Below, in pieces: positions 51,420 to 59,382 of a DNA stretch of 64,000 nucleotides. Position 1 is the stretch's first letter. Every line of letters starts with the position of its first letter. Origin of the DNA: Novosphingobium sp. FSW06-99 (GTDB lineage: Bacteria; Pseudomonadota; Alphaproteobacteria; Sphingomonadales; Sphingomonadaceae); contig NZ_KQ954253.1 of the NCBI RefSeq assembly GCF_001519065.1, forward strand, positions 110,158 to 174,157, written 5' to 3'. Under the pieces are notes generated by a model. That model had not been told where the DNA came from. It ran no database searches and saw nothing but the letters and a program-made list of their open reading frames with translations. The position numbers and the translations under genes were made by a program.

Positions 51420-52964
51420 CTAAACCGGCTGCATCCCGTATTCGACAATCTTGCGGATCAGGTCGCGATGGCGCGGCAGGCGTTGGCGCAGCTTTTCGGT
51501 CTGCGCCCGGTTTTCGCGGAAGGCGCGCTCTGCCACTTGCGCGTCGCCGGCCAGCAGGGCGGGTTCGACCTCGGTCTTGTAGCCCATGCCATAGAGCACG
51601 TATTGATAGCTGGCCGCAGGGAACACTTCTTCCAGCCGGTCGAATTCCTCGTAGAGCCAGGGCGACTGGTAACGCCACAGATAGAGCAATTCCTGCAGCC
51701 GGTCCGGGATCGTTTCGGCCCGGCGGTTGTCGCGCCAGAATGCCGTGTCTTCGCGCTGTGACACGGCATAGTGCAGCTTCAGGAAATCGATGATCCGGCC
51801 CCAGCGATAGCGGGTGGTGTCGTTGAACCGCCGCGCGACGATCTGCATCACCTCACGCGTCTGCGGCATCTGTTCGGCGATCAGCTTTGCCGACATTTCG
51901 ATCAGCACGATCGCGGAGGCTTCCAGCGGTTCGAGAAAGCCCGCCGCCAGACCGACCCCCACGACATTGTGCGACCAGAAGGTTTCCCGATGTCCGGAAC
52001 GGATCGGGATCTTGCGGACCGACAGATCGCGCGCGGCCGGACCGATATAGGCGCGCAATTCGCGTTCCGCGTGCTCTTCGCTGGTGTATCGGCTGGAATA
52101 GACGTGGCCGACGCCGCGCCGTGTCGGCAGGCCGATGTCCCAGATCCAGCCTGCGGTCTGCGCGGTGGAAATGGTGTGGCTGGCGATCTGGCTGGTGTCG
52201 TCTGCATAAGGCACCTGCACGGCCAGTGCGGTGTCGCAAAACAGCACATCGGAACAATCGCGAAAGGCGACGCCAAGCGTCTGCCCCAGCAAGAGCGAGC
52301 GGAAACCGCTGCAATCGACGAACAGATCGCCCTCGATCCGGCCCGCCCGATCGGTGTCGAGGCTGGTTACATCGCCATTGTCTGCCTGGTTGACCCGCGT
52401 GACATTGGCCAGGATGTGCGCCACGCCCAATTTCTGCGTGCAGTGGCGCTGCATGAAATCGGCGAACTTGCCTGCATCCAGGTGATAGGCGTAGTTGGCC
52501 GCGCCCTCGTATTCGGGCGTGGTGATCGCCTTTGGCGCCAAGCCTTCTTCGCAGATCACGCCCTGCGCGCAGACGGCGTCGCAAAAGCTTGCGCCGGCAT
52601 CATCCGCCAGCCAGTGCGGCGCCAGGTTCACCTGGCTGAACGCCTGCGGCAGCATCAGCGGATGGTAATAGAAATCGTCGTCCCGGCCGGTGGCCCAGCG
52701 GGCAAATTTGGCGCCCTGTTTGAAGGCGACATCGCATTCGCGAAAGAAATCGGTTTCCGACACCTGCATACGCTGCAAGGTCGATCGCAAGGTTGGCCAG
52801 GTGCCCTCGCCGACGCCGATGATCGGCGTATCGGGCGATTCCACCAGGGTTATCCGAAAGCCTTCGGCCATCCGGTTGCGGTGGCGCGCCGCAATGATCC
52901 CCGCCGCCAGCCAGCCTGCCGTTCCGCCACCCAAAATGACGACATGCCTTATCCTGTGCGACAT
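51420..52964 (-). CDS. Flavin-dependent tryptophan-halogenase-family protein
   Basis: A 514-residue FAD-dependent protein of the tryptophan 7-halogenase family. FAD site: VVILGGGTAGWLAAGIIAAR. The hypohalous-acid lysine is likely in CDVAFKQGAKFARW; the family signature GWxWxIPL reads GWIWDIGLPTRRGVG, and the catalytic glutamate region is FLEPLEASAIVLIEM, where the serine following the glutamate in PrnA-type enzymes is alanine. VYSSRYTSEEHAE and YALYGMG-like C-terminal text (YQYVLYGMGYKTEVEP) mark the TonB-receptor-associated branch found in caulobacters, sphingomonads and xanthomonads. It follows the receptor gene by 76 bp. Its natural substrate is unknown; it is not obviously linked to any secondary-metabolite gene here. 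Confidence 0.9.
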   Translation of the reverse strand: MSHRIRHVVILGGGTAGWLAAGIIAARHRNRMAEGFRITLVESPDTPIIGVGEGTWPTLRSTLQRMQVSETDFFRECDVAFKQGAKFARWATGRDDDFYYHPLMLPQAFSQVNLAPHWLADDAGASFCDAVCAQGVICEEGLAPKAITTPEYEGAANYAYHLDAGKFADFMQRHCTQKLGVAHILANVTRVNQADNGDVTSLDTDRAGRIEGDLFVDCSGFRSLLLGQTLGVAFRDCSDVLFCDTALAVQVPYADDTSQIASHTISTAQTAGWIWDIGLPTRRGVGHVYSSRYTSEEHAERELRAYIGPAARDLSVRKIPIRSGHRETFWSHNVVGVGLAAGFLEPLEASAIVLIEMSAKLIAEQMPQTREVMQIVARRFNDTTRYRWGRIIDFLKLHYAVSQREDTAFWRDNRRAETIPDRLQELLYLWRYQSPWLYEEFDRLEEVFPAASYQYVLYGMGYKTEVEPALLAGDAQVAERAFRENRAQTEKLRQRLPRHRDLIRKIVEYGMQPV

Positions 52965-52992
52965 CGGACACCTCAGTTAGCGGGCGGAAATG

Positions 52993-53022
52993 CGGGGATA
53001 CCCTAGTGAAAGGATATCCCCG
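52993..53022 (-). terminator. Intercistronic hairpin after the TonB-dependent receptor gene
   Basis: CGGGGATA (52993-53000) and TATCCCCG (53015-53022) form a perfect 8-bp stem with a 14-nt loop, 18 bp downstream of the receptor stop and about 30 bp before the halogenase start. No T-run follows. It may be a partial terminator or an mRNA 3'-end stabiliser giving more receptor than downstream enzymes. Confidence 0.5.
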
Positions 53023-53040
53023 GCGGTACTGGATTGAAAC

Positions 53041-55974
53041 CTAGAAGTGGTAGCGTACCCCGAAGGTGAAGCGCCGACCATATGCATAGGCATCGAGCAA
53101 CTGGTTGCTGAAGCGACCATGCGTGCTGTAGACCGAATTGTTGAGATTGGTGATCCCGCCAAACACGGTGGCCTGGCGCGTGACGTCATAGCTCGACGAA
53201 AGGTCGACCTGGATCTGACTGTTCACGAACGTCGGTTCGGCACCGAACTGACCGGTGTTCTGGTTCTGGCCGAATTGCAGCAGATAGCTGTCGCGCCAGT
53301 TGACGGCGACACGGGCCTGGAAGCCGTGCTTGTCATAGAACGCCACCAGGTTTGCCGAATTGGCCAGCCCCGTGACGGCAAAGCCGCTGGTGCTGATATC
53401 CTGCGGGTTATACGGCTTGTTCGTACCCACGAACGTGCCGTTCAGCGTGAAGCCGAAACCGCTGTGGCCAATCACTTCCTGCAGCGCGATTTCGACCCCG
53501 TGAACCGTGGCATCGGGCCCGTTCACTTCCTGCGAAACGGCGAACTGCGCCGGCTGTCCGGTGGTGGGATCGATCACCCCGTTGATCGTCTGGCGCTGCA
53601 CGCCGTTGACGATGAAGTTGCTGACATGCTTGAGGAACCCGTCGATCGACAAGTACGAGTTCGGTGCGAAGTACCATTCTGCCGCAAGGTCGTAGTTGTC
53701 GGACAGATAAGGTTGCAGGTTGGGGTTGCCACCGGTCGCGGTCAACGCCCCGACACGCTGGCCCGAACCGACGCTCAGCACCGGGTTCAAAGCCGTAAGG
53801 GCCGGGCGCGTCAGCGTGCGCGAAGCATCGAACCGCAGATGCAATTGCCCGGTCACATCCAGCTTCATGTCGAGGCTGGGCAACAGGTAGTTGTAGCTGT
53901 GGCTGGCGATGATCGTCTGGGTGGCACCGTTGTTGGCATATTGCGTGGTCAACAACGTCGGGTCGGCCGAGCTGGTTTCCAGCGCGACCGGGCTCTGCCC
54001 CAGCGCGACCGTATTCAGATCGGTGTTTTCAAACCGCAGGCCCGACGAGAAGTGGAACGGCATCGAGGCGATTTCGTTTTCGAAGCTGCCGCGAACATAG
54101 GCCGCCCAGGTCTTTTCAGTGATCAGCGCAACGCTTGACGGGCTAAGCGCCAGGTCGAGCGTGCCGGTATAGGCCGTACCGCAACACCCGTAGTTATAGC
54201 CCGGGATGTTGGTGGTCTGCGGATTGCCCAAACCTTGCAGATAGTTGTACACTGCAATCGGGTTATAGGACAGGATGCCCGGCGCAAGCGTGCCGCTGTA
54301 TCCGGGAATGAAGTTTGCCGTGCTGATAGTGTTGCCGTAAATGCTCGACGGCAACAGCACGCCCGTGGATCGACCCGACGGCGAGCCATATCCCGCATAG
54401 GCCTGCCAGAAGTTGTTGGTGAACGTGTCGCGTTCCTGCAGGTGGAAAGTATCTTCCTTGTAGCTGGCGCCGAACTGCAGCTTCATGCCGTCCTGTTCCC
54501 AGCTACCCTTGAAGCGGAACTGGCGCACGCGGTCGGTGTTCTGCTGCGCCTGACGCACCATCACGTGCGAACCGATCAGCGACGTATCGAGGAACTGCGA
54601 TTCATTGCCGTTCGGCCCGATATCGTGGAGCGTGGGCAGCGAGCTGCTGCTTGGGCCATTGACGGCCAGACCGGTGTTCGCACCCAGAGTGCCACCATAG
54701 CCGATGTCCGAGCTGTTGTTGCCGATTTCGCCATTGGGGTTCAGCCAGCTCTTCGAGGTGGCCGCATCGAAATCGAACTTCAGATGATCGGTGGCTTCAT
54801 ATTTCAGGTTCACACCCAACTGGTTCACGTCGATCAGTGAATGCGCGATCCCGGCATTCATATCCATCGGCGTACCGGGCTGGTTGAAATCGATCGTTGT
54901 ACCGTTGGCGTCCTGCTTCACATTGGTAAGCTGGCTCATGTTGAACCATGCCGCATAGCCATATGTATCGGTTTCGACGATCTGGCTGCTGAAATTGTCA
55001 TCGACAGTCAACAGGATCTTGTCGCTCGGCCGCCATTGATAGGCCAGCCGGGCATCGATGCGTTCATCGCGGGTGCGCGCCTGTTCGGCACCGGCCTGCT
55101 GCGGAAACCAGCCGAGCACGGTTTCGGCGTTTGACGCCGCCACGCCTGCACCGGCGGTGGCCGGGCTGCAGTTTGTTGCGGTGCTGCCGGCCAACTGGCA
55201 CGGCGCGTAATAGCCGCCTTCCCAACCGTTGACGTAGACATGGTTGGTGGTGGTTTCATGCCGGGAATAGGCCACGTCGGCGAGGATGCCCATCGTGCCG
55301 TTGGCAAACGTATCGCTGACCAGCAGGGCCGCGCTGGGCTCTGCCTTGCCCGAACGATCCTGCAGCGTACCCGACAGGCTGGTCGCCATGTGGAAACCCG
55401 GGTGATCGAACGGCTTGGGGAACGCGATGTCAATCGTGGCGCCGATCGCGCTCGACGACACCGACACGTCGGGAGTCTTGTAGACGCTGATCTGCCCGAC
55501 GAAATCGGACCCCACAGTCGAAAAATCTACCGCGCGGTTGCCGGTGGCGGTCGAGATATGGCGCCCATCATACAGCGTTTCGTTGAAATCGCCGCTGAAA
55601 CCGCGCACGGTCACGCCGGTCGCTTCACCGCGCACACCCGAAAGCTGCACCGTGACACCCGGCAGACGCTGCAGCGATGCCGCCACGTTGGGGTCCGGGA
55701 ACTTGCCGATGTCTTCGGCGGAAATGGCATCGAGAACGCCAAGCGCGTTCTTCTTGAGATCAAGATTGCGCTGCAACGAACCGCGCAACCCGGTGACGAC
55801 GATCGCGGCTTCCTTGTCGGCTTGCGGATCGCTTGCCACAGTTGCCGGAGCCGCCGTCGAAGCAGCCGCCTGACCCGCCCCCGCATCCGCGGCGAACGCC
55901 GGTGCATGCAGGACAAGTGAAAACGCACCCGTCGCGCAGGAAACCAGGAGCCGCTTAGTATATCTGCCTGTCAT
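53041..55974 (-). CDS. TonB-dependent outer-membrane receptor (glycan uptake type)
   Basis: A 977-residue TonB-dependent transporter. Signal peptide MTGRYTKRLLVSCATGAFSLVLHAPAFA; an ATG 15 bp upstream (55989) is an alternative start, and the frame stays open to 56157 without family similarity. After a linker, the TonB box region AAIVVTGLRGSLQRNLDLKKNALGVLDAISAEDIGKFPDPNVAASLQRLPGV leads the plug, with GVTVRGFSGDFNETLYDGR. The barrel ends in the aromatic signature RRFTFGVRYHF. The IGKFPDPNVAASLQRLPGV wording is that of the Caulobacter/Sphingomonas receptors often found with carbohydrate-active enzymes. It would import oligosaccharides across the outer membrane. Heads the operon with halogenase, GH3 and GH8. 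Confidence 0.94.
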   Translation of the reverse strand: MTGRYTKRLLVSCATGAFSLVLHAPAFAADAGAGQAAASTAAPATVASDPQADKEAAIVVTGLRGSLQRNLDLKKNALGVLDAISAEDIGKFPDPNVAASLQRLPGVTVQLSGVRGEATGVTVRGFSGDFNETLYDGRHISTATGNRAVDFSTVGSDFVGQISVYKTPDVSVSSSAIGATIDIAFPKPFDHPGFHMATSLSGTLQDRSGKAEPSAALLVSDTFANGTMGILADVAYSRHETTTNHVYVNGWEGGYYAPCQLAGSTATNCSPATAGAGVAASNAETVLGWFPQQAGAEQARTRDERIDARLAYQWRPSDKILLTVDDNFSSQIVETDTYGYAAWFNMSQLTNVKQDANGTTIDFNQPGTPMDMNAGIAHSLIDVNQLGVNLKYEATDHLKFDFDAATSKSWLNPNGEIGNNSSDIGYGGTLGANTGLAVNGPSSSSLPTLHDIGPNGNESQFLDTSLIGSHVMVRQAQQNTDRVRQFRFKGSWEQDGMKLQFGASYKEDTFHLQERDTFTNNFWQAYAGYGSPSGRSTGVLLPSSIYGNTISTANFIPGYSGTLAPGILSYNPIAVYNYLQGLGNPQTTNIPGYNYGCCGTAYTGTLDLALSPSSVALITEKTWAAYVRGSFENEIASMPFHFSSGLRFENTDLNTVALGQSPVALETSSADPTLLTTQYANNGATQTIIASHSYNYLLPSLDMKLDVTGQLHLRFDASRTLTRPALTALNPVLSVGSGQRVGALTATGGNPNLQPYLSDNYDLAAEWYFAPNSYLSIDGFLKHVSNFIVNGVQRQTINGVIDPTTGQPAQFAVSQEVNGPDATVHGVEIALQEVIGHSGFGFTLNGTFVGTNKPYNPQDISTSGFAVTGLANSANLVAFYDKHGFQARVAVNWRDSYLLQFGQNQNTGQFGAEPTFVNSQIQVDLSSSYDVTRQATVFGGITNLNNSVYSTHGRFSNQLLDAYAYGRRFTFGVRYHF

Positions 55975-56196
55975 ACCCCATCCCAACATTGACTTTTTAC
56001 TGACGAACCCCCTTCGCCCGGGCAATGACGCCACATTCCGTCCATACTGACGAACCATGCCCAAGCATGTTCGCCAGCCCATCGGATGCCCGCGTGTCGT
56101 GTCGATCTGAATCGCCTCAATGCGCAGCATTTGCGCAACATCTCTCCACGACAACACCTGTATCGGCGTCTTGTGAGTGGTTCGCTAACCCACTTC

Positions 56197-56208
56197 GGTA
56201 GCGCTATC
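56197..56208. promoter_or_regulatory. LacI-type operator candidate in the receptor/SapC region
   Basis: GGTAGCGCTATC contains the perfect 8-bp palindrome TAGCGCTA (56199-56206) with central CG. It matches the operators at 19098 and 27070 at all positions except the second. Confidence 0.65.
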
Positions 56209-56219
56209 AAGAGAATATT

Positions 56220-56230
56220 GTAGGAGTATA
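56220..56230 (+). promoter_or_regulatory. GntR-type box in the receptor/SapC region
   Basis: GTAGGAGTATA, one mismatch from the GH95 box GTACGAGTATA; both continue with TATG. It begins 11 bp after the LacI-type palindrome. Because GGAG is also a ribosome-binding sequence and ATG follows, chance similarity must be considered, but no gene starts there. Confidence 0.5.
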
Positions 56231-56356
56231 TGGCTGACCGTCAAAATCTGTTGCACAGATCACACGGTCGCTATGATTACGCAGGGCCGCGCAGCCAACC
56301 GCCCCCACGGGCCGACCGCGCATTGGTCAATCACAACAGGAATGACAGGACGAGGC

Positions 56357-57046
56357 ATGTCGGAAAAAACACTGGAATTGCTCAACGACACTCACCACCG
56401 CGATCTGCGGATGCATGGCGTGGCGGCGGGGCACCCGCATTGCGTGCAACTGGTGATCGGCGAATTCGCGCGCGCCGCAGCGTGTTGTCCGTTGTTTTTC
56501 GTGAAAGATCCCGAAACCGGCCGCTTCAACGTGGTCGCGCTGTTCGGCTTTGAATCCGGGGAACTATTGGTCGAAGGTGCGGATCGCGGCAACGCGCCGT
56601 TCGTGCCGCTCGAACTTGTCAGACAAGGGTTCTACACCCATGGCGAACACATCGCGATCGATCGTGATCATCCGCGCTTTGCCGCCGATGGCAGGATCAG
56701 GCTGTTTGATGATCTGGGCAACCCGACCGACGAAACTCAACTGATTCAGCGCTCGATCGGCCTGCTGGTCCAGGGCCGACCGGCAACCGATTCGTTCATC
56801 GAGGCAATGGTGCGCCTGCGCCTTGTCGAGCAGTTCAACATCTCGCTGAGCTTCGATGACGGCAAAACGCTGACACTCGATGGCCTCTATACGATCAGCC
56901 TCGATTCGCTCCACGCGCTACCCGACGCGGATATCATCAGACTTTTTCGCAACGGCTATCTGGATGCCGCAATGACCATCCAGAGCTCGCGGCAACAAAT
57001 CGCGCTGCTGGCTCATCGGCGCAACGAACGGCTGGTCGACGCGTGA
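56357..57046 (+). CDS. SapC family protein
   Basis: A 229-residue protein of the SapC family (named after the Campylobacter S-layer secretion cluster, but in alphaproteobacteria regularly next to TonB receptors). Sequence: MSEKTLELLNDTHHRDLRMHG, then HCVQLVIGEFARAAACCPLFFVKDPETGRFNVVALFGFESGELL, FVPLELVRQGFY, RIRLFDDLGNPTDETQLIQRSIGLL, and ISLSFDDGKTLTLDGLYTISLDSLHALPDADIIRLFRNGYL. No signal peptide is seen, so it is likely cytoplasmic. Function is unknown. It is translationally coupled to the cupin gene (GTGA overlap) and divergent from the receptor/halogenase operon. ATG at 56342 is an alternative start. Confidence 0.87.
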   Translation: MSEKTLELLNDTHHRDLRMHGVAAGHPHCVQLVIGEFARAAACCPLFFVKDPETGRFNVVALFGFESGELLVEGADRGNAPFVPLELVRQGFYTHGEHIAIDRDHPRFAADGRIRLFDDLGNPTDETQLIQRSIGLLVQGRPATDSFIEAMVRLRLVEQFNISLSFDDGKTLTLDGLYTISLDSLHALPDADIIRLFRNGYLDAAMTIQSSRQQIALLAHRRNERLVDA

Positions 57047-58077
57047 ACCGCAAGGCGCCCTTGCGGACCACGCCGGAAGAGATCAGGCACGACGCCATTG
57101 CCGACCCGGCCGCCTTTCGTGCGGCGGTGGCCGCGCGAGGACAGCCCGCAATCCTGCGCGGGCTGGTGTCGCAATGGCCGGTCTGTGCGGCAGCGCGCGA
57201 ATCGAATGCGGCCTTGCGCGACTATCTTGCGCGTTTTGCCACCGACCAGCCCGCCCATCTGTTCCAGAGTGAGCCATCGGTCGGTGGGCGTTATTCCTAT
57301 GGCGACGGCCCCGATGGCTTCAACTTCACCCGCACCGCAATGCCGTTCGGCCCGGCGCTGGACCGCATTGCCGCCTGCGCGTCCGATGCAACGCTCGGTT
57401 CGGCCTATCTCGGTTCGCTGATCGCGTCGATCTACCTGCCGGGCTTTGCAAAGGACAATCCCCTGGCGCTGATCGATCCGTCGGTCACACCACGCCTGTG
57501 GATCGGCACCGCCTCGGTCGCGCAGTGCCATTACGATGCGGTCGACAATCTGGCCTGCGTCATCGCCGGGCATCGCCGGTTCACCCTCTATCCGCCCGAC
57601 GCGATCGGCGATCTCTATGTCGGGCCGATCGACCACACCATGGCCGGACAACCGGTCAGCCTGGCCAGCGCAGACCCCGATCCCGACAGGCACTATCCCC
57701 GGTTTGCCCGCGCGCGCGAGCGCGCGCTGGTGGCCGAACTCGGGCCTGGCGACGCGCTTTATCTGCCAAAGCTGTGGTGGCATCAGGTCGAGGCGGGCGA
57801 CCCGTTCAATGCGATGATCAACTTCTGGTGGGATGCCTTTGCAGCCGGCCCGGATGCCCCGATGCTGTCGATGCTGATGGCGATGATCGCCATCGCGGAA
57901 CGGCCGGCGTTTGAACGCGAGGCGTTTCGTGCCTTTTTCGACCACTATGTGTTTCGGCCCGAAGGCCACCCGCTGGCGCACTTGCCCGAAGAACGGCGCG
58001 GCATCCTGAGACAGATCGACAGCGCCGCCTATGGGCGGATTCGTGCCACCATCATGCGCGAGCTGCGTGGAAGCTGA
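57043..58077 (+). CDS. JmjC-like cupin protein (putative 2-oxoglutarate-dependent oxygenase)
   Basis: A 344-residue protein with a cupin fold of the JmjC/FIH type. It begins with a GTG overlapping the SapC stop. Marks: QPAILRGLVSQWPVCAAA near the N-terminus, LWIGTASVAQCHYDAVDNLACVIAGHRRFTLYPPDAIGDLYVGP with the HxD iron ligands (HYD), and GDALYLPKLWWHQVEAGDPFNAMINFWWD with the distal histidine. Members of this fold hydroxylate protein side chains using Fe(II), oxygen and 2-oxoglutarate; whether this one is active is not known. It is regularly found with SapC, TonB receptor and tryptophan halogenase genes in sphingomonads and caulobacters, and all four are here. Confidence 0.87.
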   Translation: MNRKAPLRTTPEEIRHDAIADPAAFRAAVAARGQPAILRGLVSQWPVCAAARESNAALRDYLARFATDQPAHLFQSEPSVGGRYSYGDGPDGFNFTRTAMPFGPALDRIAACASDATLGSAYLGSLIASIYLPGFAKDNPLALIDPSVTPRLWIGTASVAQCHYDAVDNLACVIAGHRRFTLYPPDAIGDLYVGPIDHTMAGQPVSLASADPDPDRHYPRFARARERALVAELGPGDALYLPKLWWHQVEAGDPFNAMINFWWDAFAAGPDAPMLSMLMAMIAIAERPAFEREAFRAFFDHYVFRPEGHPLAHLPEERRGILRQIDSAAYGRIRATIMRELRGS

Positions 58078-58084
58078 CGATTTT

Positions 58085-58109
58085 TGCCGGGTAGCCGATT
58101 GCCCCGGCA
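58085..58109 (+). terminator. Hairpin after the cupin gene
   Basis: TGCCGGG (58085-58091) and CCCGGCA (58103-58109) form a perfect 7-bp stem with an 11-nt loop, 7 bp after the cupin stop codon. No T-run follows on the plus strand. The remaining gap to 58302 is AT-rich and probably holds the promoter of the esterase/GH27 operon; I cannot place -35 and -10 boxes with confidence. Confidence 0.4.
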
Positions 58110-58302
58110 GACCGCTTCGCTTATGCATCTACACTGAGTTATTATTGATCGAGTCTGCAATTTTGGCAGATTCTGGCCATTCCCCGCTGCCGTCACCATT
58201 CATATCTATGTTTAACATGATAAATTTTTGAATCCTGAGATTGCTTTGCGGCAAAACGAAATTCAATAAGACTGATTTTTAAAATCATCGGGAGATCATG
58301 TG

Positions 58303-59382
58303 ATGCGCGCCCATTGCCTAGCGCCAAGCCTTGTGCTGTTGCTGTCCCAGTTTCTGCTGACCCCCGCCACCGTCCATGCGCAAGTCACGACGGCGGTTCC
58401 GGAACCGGTTGCCAATGCCGCGCCGACCAGAATCGAACATATCCATGTTCATTCCCCGGCATTGGAAGGGGCGCTGGAAGGTGATTCGCCCGACCGCGAG
58501 GTGATCGTCGTGCTGCCCCCCAGCTATGACCGGTCAAAGGCCACCCGCTATCCGGTGGTCTATGCGCTGCACGGCTATTCGATCGGCGCGACGCAATGGA
58601 CAGGCGAAATTCACGTACCCCAGGTGATCGAGAGCGCGTTTGCCAAAGGCGCGCGTCCGATGATCTTTGTGTTTCCCGACAGCAAGACCGTTCACAACGG
58701 ATCGATGTATTCAAGCTCTGTCACCACGGGCGATTACGAAACCTTCATATCGCGCGATCTGGTGGCCTATATCGACGCCCATTACCGCACGCTGCCCGAT
58801 CGGCGCAGTCGCGGGCTGGTGGGCCATTCGATGGGCGGATACGGGGCCAGCCGCATCGGCATGAAACATGCCGACGTGTTCGGTGCCTTGTACCTGATGA
58901 GCCCGTGCTGCCTTTCGGCGCGCGGCACCATGGGGCTCAATCCCGACGCGATGGCCGCTTATGCCAAGATGACCTCGCCCGCCGATTCGGCCAAACTCGA
59001 CTGGGCGCAACGTGGAACCCTGGCCGCAGCCGCGGCATGGTCGCCCGATCCGGCAAACCCGCCGCTCTATCTCGATCTGCCGATCCGCAATGGCGAAGTG
59101 CAGCACGACGTGCTCAACAAGTGGGCGGCCAACGCTCCGCTGTCGTTCGTCGATCAGTATATCGGCAATCTGCGCCGCTATGCCGCCATATCGATCGACG
59201 TCGGCGACCAGGACATGCTCAAGATCGATGCGGGCAAGCTGCACGACATGCTCGATCGCTATCAGGTGGCCAATCACTTCGAAATCTATTCGGGCACCCA
59301 CACCAGCCGCGTGGCCTTCCGGTTCCAGGATGAGGTCGTGCCCTTTTTCAGCCGTAACCTGGCATTTGCGGTGACCAAATGA
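58303..59382 (+). CDS. Secreted alpha/beta-hydrolase esterase (CE1 / esterase D-like)
   Basis: A 359-residue serine esterase of the esterase D/CE1 type, which includes acetyl-xylan and feruloyl esterases. Signal peptide ending ATVHAQ. Catalytic triad: nucleophile serine in RGLVGHSMGGYGASRIGMKH, aspartate probably in SIDVGDQDMLKID, and histidine in IYSGTHTSRVAF. VVYALHGYSIGATQW forms the oxyanion region and SYDRSKATRYPVVYALHG is typical of CE1. It starts behind GGGAG; a GTG three bases upstream is possible. Its stop overlaps the GH27 gene (ATGA). It probably removes acyl groups from hemicellulose so that the glycosidases can act. Confidence 0.88.
   Translation: MRAHCLAPSLVLLLSQFLLTPATVHAQVTTAVPEPVANAAPTRIEHIHVHSPALEGALEGDSPDREVIVVLPPSYDRSKATRYPVVYALHGYSIGATQWTGEIHVPQVIESAFAKGARPMIFVFPDSKTVHNGSMYSSSVTTGDYETFISRDLVAYIDAHYRTLPDRRSRGLVGHSMGGYGASRIGMKHADVFGALYLMSPCCLSARGTMGLNPDAMAAYAKMTSPADSAKLDWAQRGTLAAAAAWSPDPANPPLYLDLPIRNGEVQHDVLNKWAANAPLSFVDQYIGNLRRYAAISIDVGDQDMLKIDAGKLHDMLDRYQVANHFEIYSGTHTSRVAFRFQDEVVPFFSRNLAFAVTK

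Larger units (their letters stand above)
55975..56356. promoter_or_regulatory. Divergent regulatory region between receptor and SapC operons
   Basis: A 382-bp non-coding region. From left to right it holds a leader for the receptor transcript (about 55990-56160), an imperfect repeat AGTGGTT/AACCCACT around 56176-56195, the LacI-type palindrome (56197-56208), the GntR-type box (56220-56230) and about 120 bp of SapC leader. Open frames crossing it have no recognisable product. Confidence 0.55.

Noticed and set aside
55990..56157. In-frame upstream extension of the TonB receptor
   Set aside because: The extension would precede the signal peptide and bury it; no similarity to receptor N-termini.
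58298..58303. An ATG-TGA minimal frame directly before the esterase start
   Set aside because: Start-stop pairs can influence translation, but one such pair next to GTG and ATG starts is expected by chance; no further support.
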